Assembly (NCBI GenBank): GCA_018056145.1
Contig: JAGPGE010000227.1
Location: forward strand, 1-8,531
DNA: 8,531 nucleotides
Source: Armatimonadota bacterium
GTDB taxonomy: Bacteria; Armatimonadota; Zipacnadia; Zipacnadales; JABUFB01
Direction: 5' to 3'
Below the pieces are notes generated by a model that ran no database searches, had not been told where the DNA came from, and was given only the letters and a program-made list of their open reading frames with translations. Both the position numbers and the translations under genes were made by a program. Shown in pieces: positions 1 to 6,639 of this stretch (position 1 is its first letter; every line of letters begins with the position of its first letter).

Positions 1-3000
1 GCACGAAGACGTCCGTGTGCAGATTGAGCTGCCGGGCCACGCGCAGGTTCACGAAGTCGTAGGAGCCCAACTCCATGGTGTTTGCCAGATCGGCGTAACG
101 CTTGCCGATGTACGTCCAGTTGGCCCCGATGCGGTAGCCATTCTTGTCGATGTAATCCAGCCGCACAAGGCCCGCGATCTCGGGCTGATACGGGATCTCC
201 AGGTCGTCTGCATCATCGATTTCGCTGTCTGTGTACCGCGCCCAGATGCCGGCGCTCAGGTTGCGCCCGACCCATTTCTCCCACTCGATTTCGGCGCCAC
301 GGGTCGTGCCGGACGCCAGCACCGTGCTTGCCTCTCCTGCGGCCCAGGCTGGGTCGGCAAGGTCAACGATGAAGCTCTCTGCGTCTCGGTAGTAGATGCC
401 CGCGCGAAATAGCGACCCATCCGCGGGAGTGAGCTGGTACTGAAGCTCGTAGCTCTGGCTGAACCCGCCGGTTGCCAGCTCCAGCGGCGACATCTCCCGC
501 AGAGCCCAGTGGTCCACCGGCGCCAGAGCGGAAATGTCGTCACGGAAAACCGGGCGCGTGAGCAGCACCAGCGTGCCGCTGGAGCCTATCGGCTTCACGA
601 ACCGCGCCTTTGGCCGCCAAACGGGGTTCATCCCGTCGCGCGCCACCATCCGACCACCCACCATGAGGCGGGTGTTGTTGTCGAACAGCCACTCGTGCTC
701 GAGGTAAGCGGTGCCCCCGTCGGTATTCTCCCGGTTCGCGAAAGGCCTGTACGACCGGGCGCCGTTGGTCCGCGAGGTGATGAGACCCGACAGCCGGCGT
801 TGTTCATCGCTTACCGTTGCCCCCGCGGCAAGGCGGGTGTGACGGGAGGGCATGGCATCGAATCGCGCCTCGGCGGCGAGTGCGGTGTACCGGGTGTCCA
901 GGCGTCGGATGGACTTCGGATCCCCGAGCAGGCTGTCAGGGTTGTTGTCTTCCAGTTGCGCGTCCGAATACCCGACCCTGAGCGTCATCCGGGCGCATTC
1001 GCTGATGGGCTGGGTGGCGAGATAGTCGACAGCGAAGGCGTCGAACTTACTTGTGAAGTCCGCGTCTTCGGGCAGGCCGCCCTGCAGTTCCGCGCCCGGC
1101 CGATCACGGTCCTCGCTCTGCGCGGCGATGATCAGAGCCTGGGTGCGTTCGGGGGCATCCTGCCGTCCCGCGATGCCCAGCAGGTCAGTGCGTTTCCAAT
1201 CGGAGCGCTGCCGGTCCCAGCTATCGTCCTCGTGGGCGACATTCAAGAAGTAAGCATTCTGACCCTCATCGCCCCGCCCATCGGTCTTCAGGTTCCCGGC
1301 GAAGCTTCCCGCTTCGAGCCTGAGTTCGGTGCGCGAGTACTCGCGGGTTTCCAGGATCGCGGACGGCTGTAGGCGGAGCCCCTCGCGCTGTTCCTTGAGT
1401 GCGTCTCGCGGGCGCCCGAGACGGTTGTAGACTTCGGCAAGCTGCAGGTGGGCCAGGGCATAGTCGCCATCCAGCTCAACTGCCTTCCGCAGCGCCGCCC
1501 ACGCTTTGTTTGTGCGATCCTGTTCGAGGTACACGCGAGCCAGAGTGGTGTATGCCCGCGCGGACCGTTCACCGAGCTTCACCGCGGCCTCGGCCTCGCG
1601 GAGGGCTTCGGCGAACCGGTTGAGGTCCAGGTAGGCAATGGCGAGGTTGGCCCGTGGCATGCCCCAGGCTGGCTGAAGCGTGGAGGCCTGTCGGAACTCG
1701 CTCACGGCCTCGTCCAGATTGCCCGTGGCCAGATAGACTGCGCCCAGATTGTTGTGGGCGCTGGCCGAACCCGGATCCAGAGCGATAGACGCTTTCTGCA
1801 ACGAAACGGCATGGGCGAGCTTGCCCTGGCGCGCGTAGACCATCCCGAGACCTGTCTGGGGGCCTGCAAGAGTGGGGGACAATTCAGCAGCGCGGGCATA
1901 CGCTTTCTTCGCGACTTTCAGGTCGTTCTGCGCGAGACTCAACATCCCCAGTGTCGACCAGGCCGGCGCAGACTGCGGGTCAAGGGCGACTGCGGCCTGG
2001 GCTGCGGCATACGCCGTGTCCAGGTCGCCCGACGCAGCCGCAGTTTGAGCCAGTACGAGTTGAGCGGCCGCCGAATCGGGGTTGATCTCGAGGGCGGCTT
2101 CGGCAGTGGCCCGCGCGCTGGCAAGGTCGCCGGCGTAAAACTGCGCCGTCGCCAGAGTCTGCCGGGCGAGGGCCGAGTCGGGCGCCAGCCGCACAGCAGT
2201 TCCTGCGCTGTCCAGCGCCTCATCCGTACGCGCCGAGAGCAGGAACAGGGACGACTGGTAGGCGTGTGCTTGGTACAGATCAGGGGCGATCCGCAAGGCT
2301 TCGGACAGACCGAGCTTCGCCTCCTCGAGGTCACCCGAGCGCAGGGCGACCAGCCCGCGAACCGTCTGCACAATCGGGTCGCCGGGAGCCGTGACGCAGG
2401 CCGCCGCCACGCTGGATCTGGCCTGGGCGAGAGATTCCGGGGCACCTTCCATGAGATACGCCGCCGCCGTTCCCGCGAGGGCTGTGGCGCCGTACCGCGG
2501 CGACTTCGCCCAGTTCCCGAAGGCCTGTAATGCCTCGGCACTGCGGTTCTGCGCCAAGAGACAGGCGCCCAGCCGCAGTTCAGCCTCGGGGCTGCCCGGA
2601 TCAGTCTTGAGTGCGGCCCGGTACGCATCCTCCGCTACCGAATACTCCCCGAGGTCATGGTTCAGGTCGCCGAATCTGAGCCACGCCGACGCATCCGATG
2701 TCTTGTCCGGGGGCTGCATCGCGCTGATCTCGGTCAGTAGCTGCTCTCTCGACAATCCAGGCAGGAAGCGCATCTCCAGGTCCAGATGGATGGTGTCCAC
2801 GGAGGCTTCCCACTGCAGTGCACCCGACGGGTCCACGCGCATAGGCCGCGTGGGCGCCTGATCCGGGGCTGCGGTGCTCTGTTCGTTCGCCCCGACGACC
2901 ACCTGTCCGAGTTCGTTGTGGAACCGCACGAGGCCCGCATAGACCGTCAGAGTAGTGAAGCCGCTCTCGGTGGCCTCCAGGGCAAACTGGGTGCCCTCGG

Positions 3001-3397
3001 CCGAAGCGATGGCACCGGCGGTGACAATCTCCACATTTGGCTTGGAGACGATCCAACTCCAGACTCTGCCCCACAGGAGCCTCAGCCGGCTGGGCTTCCC
3101 GTGGGTCGGCGGAGCGGGGATGATCACGTGCGTTCGCGGCCCCAGTTCCAGGCGTGCGCCGTCGATGAGCAGTTTGACTTTGGCGCCCTCCCCAGTGACC
3201 AGATGGTCGCCTGCGTATAGTCTCTTGTGGGCCGCGGTCCTGACCACAAGCCACGGCCCCCGGCCCGCCCGTTGTGTCTTGACGGTCCCTGTGTGGGAGG
3301 TGATGCGCGCTCTCGTCATGGGCGCTGCCCAGCATGCTGAGAGCAGACCGAGGGCAACCAGTGAGAGTATCGACGCACGCAGTCTGCTAGGTCTCAT
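1..3397 (-). CDS. FecR-TPR-outer-membrane beta-barrel fusion protein, probable lipoprotein (C-terminus beyond the window)
   Basis: I read one uninterrupted frame from the ATG at 3397-3395 to the left edge, 1132 codons with no stop, so the gene is complete at its N-terminus only. Residues 1-22 form a signal peptide (basic start, hydrophobic core) ending in the lipobox LSAC, which suggests lipidation at C22. Residues ~55-160 read as a FecR domain (YAGDHLVTGEGAKVKL, then ASAEGTQFAL and TVYAGLVRF). Residues ~234-676 are about a dozen TPR repeats; the clearest start around 476 and carry motifs such as HNNLGAVYLATGNLDEA. From ~690 the sequence becomes beta-barrel-like, and 1036-1132 matches the end of TonB-dependent receptors (GAEIEWEKW, IPYQPEIAGLVRLDY, ANWTYIGKRYADL). 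No plug domain lies between the TPRs and the barrel. The start overlaps the kinase stop by 11 nt and has AGGTGG 9 nt upstream. The role is unknown: outer-membrane scaffold, sensory partner or export pore. The domain calls are strong; the function is inference. Confidence 0.85.
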   Translation of the reverse strand, partial: MRPSRLRASILSLVALGLLSACWAAPMTRARITSHTGTVKTQRAGRGPWLVVRTAAHKRLYAGDHLVTGEGAKVKLLIDGARLELGPRTHVIIPAPPTHGKPSRLRLLWGRVWSWIVSKPNVEIVTAGAIASAEGTQFALEATESGFTTLTVYAGLVRFHNELGQVVVGANEQSTAAPDQAPTRPMRVDPSGALQWEASVDTIHLDLEMRFLPGLSREQLLTEISAMQPPDKTSDASAWLRFGDLNHDLGEYSVAEDAYRAALKTDPGSPEAELRLGACLLAQNRSAEALQAFGNWAKSPRYGATALAGTAAAYLMEGAPESLAQARSSVAAACVTAPGDPIVQTVRGLVALRSGDLEEAKLGLSEALRIAPDLYQAHAYQSSLFLLSARTDEALDSAGTAVRLAPDSALARQTLATAQFYAGDLASARATAEAALEINPDSAAAQLVLAQTAAASGDLDTAYAAAQAAVALDPQSAPAWSTLGMLSLAQNDLKVAKKAYARAAELSPTLAGPQTGLGMVYARQGKLAHAVSLQKASIALDPGSASAHNNLGAVYLATGNLDEAVSEFRQASTLQPAWGMPRANLAIAYLDLNRFAEALREAEAAVKLGERSARAYTTLARVYLEQDRTNKAWAALRKAVELDGDYALAHLQLAEVYNRLGRPRDALKEQREGLRLQPSAILETREYSRTELRLEAGSFAGNLKTDGRGDEGQNAYFLNVAHEDDSWDRQRSDWKRTDLLGIAGRQDAPERTQALIIAAQSEDRDRPGAELQGGLPEDADFTSKFDAFAVDYLATQPISECARMTLRVGYSDAQLEDNNPDSLLGDPKSIRRLDTRYTALAAEARFDAMPSRHTRLAAGATVSDEQRRLSGLITSRTNGARSYRPFANRENTDGGTAYLEHEWLFDNNTRLMVGGRMVARDGMNPVWRPKARFVKPIGSSGTLVLLTRPVFRDDISALAPVDHWALREMSPLELATGGFSQSYELQYQLTPADGSLFRAGIYYRDAESFIVDLADPAWAAGEASTVLASGTTRGAEIEWEKWVGRNLSAGIWARYTDSEIDDADDLEIPYQPEIAGLVRLDYIDKNGYRIGANWTYIGKRYADLANTMELGSYDFVNLRVARQLNLHTDVFV
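3332..3343 (-). other. Lipobox LSAC in the signal peptide
   Basis: Residues 19-22 of the FecR-TPR-barrel protein are L-S-A-C, directly after the hydrophobic core. This fits the signal peptidase II consensus, with C22 as the lipidated residue. Position +2 is tryptophan, not the aspartate that retains lipoproteins in the inner membrane of enterobacteria. A signal peptidase I site close by is possible but fits less well. Confidence 0.6.
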
Positions 3398-5516
3398 GAC
3401 GCTCTGCCACCTGTTCATTGTTGACGCGTACGGGGGTGCGTACGGCGATGCGGAATGTGAAACGCGATCCAGCTCCTGGGGCGCTGTCCACTGATACGCT
3501 GCCACCGTGTGCCTCGGCAATGCGACGCACCGAGTACAGGCCGATGCCGGTGCCCTCGATGGCTGACCCATCCGCCGCGCCGCGTTCATACGCCTCGAAG
3601 ATGCGGTCCTGGAAGTGGTGAGGGATCCCCATCCCGCCGTCAATGACGTGGATGCCAGCCATATCGGGCGGCTCAGAGACCACCTTCAGGATGACGGTGC
3701 CCCCCTCCGGCCAGTACTTGATCGCGTTGTCGAGAAGATTGCTGATGGCCCGGGCGACGTACCTCGGGTCAGCTTCCACCATGAGCACTTCCGGCGCCGA
3801 CACTTCGATGCGGTGCATATCGGACTTCATGGACTGGGTGGTGGCCAGGTCACGGGCGAGCCTGGCAAGGTCGAACTCCTGCGGCTTGACGTTCAGTTCG
3901 CGATGTGGGTCGGCGTTGAGCAGGTCGTCGATGTCGCCAATCGCCCGGGACACCTGCTCTTGGATCTTGTCGATCAGTTCGGGCGTGATCGGACCCCTGG
4001 ACTGCTGGGTCCGCAGTGCCGCGGCGAGCGCCCCGATTGCCGCAAGGGGCTGTTTCAGGTCGTGGACCAGAGTGCGGGTGACGGCATCGCGCGCCCGGAC
4101 CTGACCAGCCAGCTCGATTGCCTCGCGGCGCGCGGAGGAGTAGGCCCATACCGCGGATACCGCGCCCGTCAGCAGAACACCGACAGACGGCGTCACGGCA
4201 AACAGCCAGAAGTCGTAGCGGATGAGGATCGCCGCCAGCACGAAAAGTAGGGCGATCTGACCCAGTGCGACAGTGACAGCCAACCAGGTTGCCAGCCGCC
4301 TAAAGGACGCAACCGTTGACAGACATAGACCGAAGATGAGCACCCACATCCAGCCGCTGGGGACATGTCTAATGAACCGCCTGCGCAGCAACGTATCGAT
4401 GGCGTTGGCATGCATCTCCAGACCACTCATGGTGGCCTCGCCACTTTCGTCAGCCCGTTCGGGATCATTCGGCTCCACTGCCTGCCCCATGGGCGTGCTT
4501 GCGCGGTCCGCGAGGGAGCCGAAGACCACGACCTTGCCGCCGAAGCGCTGCTCCAGTTTGTCCTGGGGCGCATCCAGCACTGCGCCGAGCGGGTATGTCG
4601 GAAATGAACCCGGGGGCCCTACCCAGTTTATCAGCATGAAGCAGCGGCTCGCCCCGGTCGCGCTGCTCCCGCGAGCGCGCACCAGCGGCTCCATCAGATG
4701 GAGGGCCTCGCACGGCCAGACCGGAATACTCCTGCCGTCGAGCACGATCTCGTGCGGTGACGTGGGTTCGGGGATCTCATCCGGCACGCCTAGCCACGCG
4801 GCGTAGGTCGCCAGGCACAGGGGAAGATACACGACCCCCACGGGCTGCACGTGTCTTCGCAGGTCGTCCGTCACTCCGGACGGAAGCAGGCCGTGCTGCA
4901 TGAGGCTCACGCCCCGCACCATGCCGTGCGGGTTGCACAGCACCGGGGAGGCGACGACCGTGTGCGCGCCGTCTGCGAAAGGCTTCGGCGGATCCTTGAA
5001 CTCGACCCAACCCGGATTGGATTTGGTGTTGGCGGCGATGACGGTGGGAACGGGCATGTGGAGGGACTCAATGAGCGGCTTGTCATGCCACGCAGAAGTG
5101 TCCCGGTACACCGGGCACATCTGGGAGAACATCAGGTCCACGGCGACAACGCGAGCCCCTGCGCGCTTGACGCGCTTGATGGCATTCCCGATCCTGGAGC
5201 GGGGCACCAGTTCGCAGGCGCATTCGGGAGGCCGGAGCTCACTGTAGTTCTCGATCTCCTCCCGGGTAACGCCAACCAGGACGATCTCGGGTCCCGGTTC
5301 GGCAGGCGGGCGCATTCGCATCATTGCGTCGAGAACCGCGAACTCGGAGACAGACAGCCCCCCGGACCACCGACAGGCAAGGAGGGTGACCACGACAGAG
5401 AAGAAAATAACGCCGGTCCAGCCGACACGCAAAGTGAACCACCGCATGCCTGTAAGCATGCGCCACCCGTAATCGACTAAGACGGCAAACGTGCTGTCTG
5501 CCCCGCCCTCCCGCAC
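3387..5516 (-). CDS. CHASE2-domain sensor histidine kinase
   Basis: This 709-aa membrane-bound kinase probably senses an extracytoplasmic condition and autophosphorylates on histidine. One membrane segment (~32-48) precedes a CHASE2 domain (~50-380), whose end shows the family pattern FGSLADRASTPMG then SGLEMHANAIDTLL. Three more membrane segments follow (~388-405, 409-431, 435-458). The catalytic part has the H-box LVHDLKQPL with H485 as phosphoacceptor, the N-box SNLLDNAIKYW (593-597), the G1 box DGGMG (626-630) and the G2 box GTGIGL (655-660). All key residues are present, so it should be active. There is no fused receiver, so phosphotransfer must go to a separate protein; the stand-alone receiver just upstream is the obvious candidate. 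The start is a GTG with a purine-rich GGGGAGGG 12 nt upstream, rather far. ATG codons at residues 20 and 24 would also keep TM1. The periplasmic domain holds seven cysteines. Domain identity is confident; the ligand is unknown. Confidence 0.92.
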   Translation of the reverse strand: MREGGADSTFAVLVDYGWRMLTGMRWFTLRVGWTGVIFFSVVVTLLACRWSGGLSVSEFAVLDAMMRMRPPAEPGPEIVLVGVTREEIENYSELRPPECACELVPRSRIGNAIKRVKRAGARVVAVDLMFSQMCPVYRDTSAWHDKPLIESLHMPVPTVIAANTKSNPGWVEFKDPPKPFADGAHTVVASPVLCNPHGMVRGVSLMQHGLLPSGVTDDLRRHVQPVGVVYLPLCLATYAAWLGVPDEIPEPTSPHEIVLDGRSIPVWPCEALHLMEPLVRARGSSATGASRCFMLINWVGPPGSFPTYPLGAVLDAPQDKLEQRFGGKVVVFGSLADRASTPMGQAVEPNDPERADESGEATMSGLEMHANAIDTLLRRRFIRHVPSGWMWVLIFGLCLSTVASFRRLATWLAVTVALGQIALLFVLAAILIRYDFWLFAVTPSVGVLLTGAVSAVWAYSSARREAIELAGQVRARDAVTRTLVHDLKQPLAAIGALAAALRTQQSRGPITPELIDKIQEQVSRAIGDIDDLLNADPHRELNVKPQEFDLARLARDLATTQSMKSDMHRIEVSAPEVLMVEADPRYVARAISNLLDNAIKYWPEGGTVILKVVSEPPDMAGIHVIDGGMGIPHHFQDRIFEAYERGAADGSAIEGTGIGLYSVRRIAEAHGGSVSVDSAPGAGSRFTFRIAVRTPVRVNNEQVAERHET
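3407..3412 (-). promoter_or_regulatory. Ribosome binding site for the FecR-TPR-barrel gene
   Basis: The minus strand reads AGGTGG, 9 nt before the ATG at 3397. It lies inside the end of the kinase gene. This supports the chosen start and suggests that the two genes are translationally coupled. Confidence 0.7.
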
Positions 5517-5528
5517 CCGCGAAGCACG

Positions 5529-5536
5529 CCCTCCCC
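5529..5536 (-). promoter_or_regulatory. Possible ribosome binding site for the CHASE2 kinase
   Basis: The minus strand reads GGGGAGGG, ending 12 nt before the GTG at 5516. The spacing is longer than ideal, so the start is less certain than for the neighbouring genes. No better match precedes the internal ATG codons at residues 20 and 24. Confidence 0.4.
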
Positions 5537-5551
5537 AACGAACACGAGATA

Positions 5552-5566
5552 CCCGCGGATCGCGGG
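5552..5566. repeat. Short perfect inverted repeat in the kinase leader
   Basis: CCCGCG-GAT-CGCGGG forms a 6-bp perfect stem with a 3-nt loop, 15 nt upstream of the presumed ribosome binding site of the kinase. It could be a leader hairpin or a protein site. In GC-rich DNA a 6-bp palindrome can arise by chance. Confidence 0.35.
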
Positions 5567-5591
5567 CGCCACTCGATGTGCCCTGTTTCGG

Positions 5592-5626
5592 CCGGCGAGA
5601 CCGGGAAGAAGCTCGCTTCTCGCCGG
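5592..5626 (-). terminator. Stem-loop between receiver and kinase genes (terminator-like, no T-run)
   Basis: CCGGCGAGA (5592-5600) and TCTCGCCGG (5618-5626) are perfect 9-bp inverted arms around a 17-nt loop. A competing smaller hairpin (AGAAG/CTTCT around CTCG) overlaps the 3' arm. It lies 43 nt past the receiver stop, within the 153-nt gap before the kinase. The minus strand shows no T-run after it, so it is not a classical intrinsic terminator. It might end or attenuate the receiver transcript, or stabilise a processed 3' end. The rest of the gap shows no convincing promoter. Confidence 0.4.
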
Positions 5627-5669
5627 GACTGCCCCAGACGCGCGGCCCGTGAATGCTCGCGTTTTCTGA

Positions 5670-6080
5670 TTACGTACTTGGGGGCAGCTGGACGGACTCG
5701 AGAATTCGCCGCACTACCAGTGCCAGATCAGCGTAATCCGTTACCGGCTTCGTGTAGTACCACGTGCAACCGAGGTTGATCCCGGTTGCCATGTGGCCAG
5801 GGTCGTTCATAGATGTGAGCATGAGTACGGGGATGTTCTGCAGCTTCTCGTCGGCCTGGATGGCCTCCAGTGTCTTCCACCCATTGAGCCTGGGCATGCG
5901 GACATCGAGCATAATGAGGTCAGGTTGCACGGTCTTGAGGACACGCAGCGCTTCAAGACCGTCGAATGCTTCTAGTACATTGTACCCCTCGGCCTCGAGG
6001 AAGATGCGTGTGGCAAGGACTACGTCCCGCTCATCATCCACAACAAGTATGGTGTTGCGGTCACTTTCGCCATTGGCCAT
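5670..6080 (-). CDS. Stand-alone response-regulator receiver protein
   Basis: This 136-aa protein is a CheY-like receiver with no output domain. The phosphorylation site is intact: acidic pair D15-D16 (ILVVDDERD), phosphoacceptor D59 (LIMLDVRMP), switch threonine T89 (VLMLTS), aromatic switch Y109 and lysine K111 (YYTKPV). It ends about 20 residues after the KP motif, so there is no room for a DNA-binding or enzymatic domain. I chose the ATG at 6080 because the receiver fold begins ten residues later and GAGGG lies 9 nt upstream. The same frame stays open to a GTG at 6170, but that would place the extension across the promoter and it reads as non-coding. Its own promoter and its position directly before the histidine kinase make it a plausible phosphoacceptor for that kinase (inference). 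Without an output domain it would have to act through protein binding or as part of a phosphorelay. Confidence 0.93.
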   Translation of the reverse strand: MANGESDRNTILVVDDERDVVLATRIFLEAEGYNVLEAFDGLEALRVLKTVQPDLIMLDVRMPRLNGWKTLEAIQADEKLQNIPVLMLTSMNDPGHMATGINLGCTWYYTKPVTDYADLALVVRRILESVQLPPST

Positions 6081-6089
6081 GTACCAGAG

Positions 6090-6094
6090 CCCTC
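6090..6094 (-). promoter_or_regulatory. Ribosome binding site fixing the receiver start
   Basis: The minus strand reads GAGGG, 9 nt before the ATG at 6080. It favours this start over the GTG 90 nt upstream. Confidence 0.6.
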
Positions 6095-6100
6095 GCTCGA

Positions 6101-6118
6101 GTCGCCTGTGGTCGCCTG
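6101..6118. repeat. Tandem 8-bp direct repeat in the receiver leader
   Basis: GTCGCCTG occurs at 6101-6108 and again at 6111-6118, a 10-bp period that places both copies on the same face of the helix. The pair lies between the predicted transcription start (~6132) and the receiver gene. It could be an operator for a regulator that binds tandem sites, but two 8-mers are weak evidence. Confidence 0.35.
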
Positions 6119-6138
6119 GGTGCCGATGCTGCACAGTC

Positions 6139-6167
6139 ACTATAATACAATAGTTGGGCGAGCACAA
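6139..6167 (-). promoter_or_regulatory. Predicted sigma70-type promoter of the receiver gene
   Basis: On the minus strand TTGTGC (6162-6167) and TATAGT (6139-6144) are separated by exactly 17 nt. The -10 matches the consensus at 5 of 6 positions and the -35 at 3 of 6. It lies in the only clear AT-rich patch of this GC-rich region, between the stop of the cysteine-rich gene and the receiver start, giving a leader of about 50 nt. It suggests that the signalling genes start their own transcript rather than relying on read-through from the peptidase operon. Confidence 0.55.
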
Positions 6168-6180
6168 CACGTCTGGGACC

Positions 6181-6594
6181 TCAGCGGCGCTTGAACACCT
6201 GAACGCAGCTTCCCATGCCCCCGGTCACCTCGACACTCACCCCGGCTGGTTCGCACATCCCGCGGGACACGTGTGCGCAGTGGTCGCAGTAGCAGGGCAG
6301 GATCTCGCGCCCGTGGGTCCGCAGGTGCAGGATCGCGGGGCACGTGCGCACTTCGAGGGTCAGCGCATCGCCCTCGAGACGGGTGGAGACATCACTGCCG
6401 GGTTCCTCGGGGAAGAGCCCTTCCCAGTGCTCTTTCAGAGCCTGCAGGCCGCGTTGGCGGATCGCTTCAGTTACCGCGCGATAGTGCTCGCGCCCCATCT
6501 CCTGCCAGTAGCGATGGAGCGCCTCCTCGCCGTAGGTTTCTAGAATGTGGTTGAACGTGGCGTTCACCGCAAAGAAGAAATCGGGAGCACCCAT
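6181..6594 (-). CDS. Small cysteine-rich protein of unknown function
   Basis: I do not recognise this 137-aa protein with certainty. It has no signal peptide or membrane segment, so it is probably cytoplasmic. The N-terminal half (1-60) is helical-looking and rich in aromatic residues. The C-terminal half carries six cysteines (C85, C101, C103, C106, C114, C130), including the cluster CYCDHCAHV at 101-109, and ends with a glycine-rich GGMGSCVQVF segment. This pattern suggests a metal or Fe-S site, or catalytic thiols. From memory it resembles small bacterial proteins annotated as L-2-amino-thiazoline-4-carboxylic acid hydrolase-like, but I hold that loosely. The start is well supported by GGAGG 7 nt upstream. 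It begins 45 nt after the M81 peptidase gene, so the two are probably cotranscribed and may act on related substrates (inference). Confidence 0.85.
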   Translation of the reverse strand: MGAPDFFFAVNATFNHILETYGEEALHRYWQEMGREHYRAVTEAIRQRGLQALKEHWEGLFPEEPGSDVSTRLEGDALTLEVRTCPAILHLRTHGREILPCYCDHCAHVSRGMCEPAGVSVEVTGGMGSCVQVFKRR

Positions 6595-6601
6595 TGTCTG
6601 G

Positions 6602-6606
6602 CCTCC
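6602..6606 (-). promoter_or_regulatory. Strong ribosome binding site of the cysteine-rich gene
   Basis: The minus strand reads GGAGG, 7 nt before the ATG at 6594. This is the best Shine-Dalgarno match in the window. It lies in the 45-nt gap after the peptidase gene and supports both this start and an operon with the peptidase. Confidence 0.75.
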
Positions 6607-6639
6607 AGGAATTGTTGCCGGCGTCCGGCGGCTATCGCG

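Noticed and set aside
509..2530. Long plus-strand open frames opposite the FecR-TPR-barrel gene (287 and 360 codons)
   Set aside because: They are antisense to a clearly coding frame with recognisable FecR, TPR and barrel domains. Their translations are arginine/glycine-rich and show no family motifs; such frames are common opposite GC-rich genes.
1939..3335. Minus-strand open frames of 229 and 226 codons inside the FecR-TPR region
   Set aside because: They are shifted frames of the same gene. The frame starting at 3397 gives the FecR domain and TPRs; these give low-complexity Arg/Pro/His-rich sequence.
6141..6146. TATAAT on the plus strand as a rightward promoter
   Set aside because: It has no acceptable -35 at normal spacing, and no plus-strand gene follows. 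It is the complement of the AT-rich patch used by the minus-strand promoter.
6081..6170. N-terminal extension of the receiver to a GTG at 6170
   Set aside because: It would run through the predicted promoter and direct repeats and adds 30 residues with no receiver homology. The ATG at 6080 has a ribosome binding site and fits the family start.
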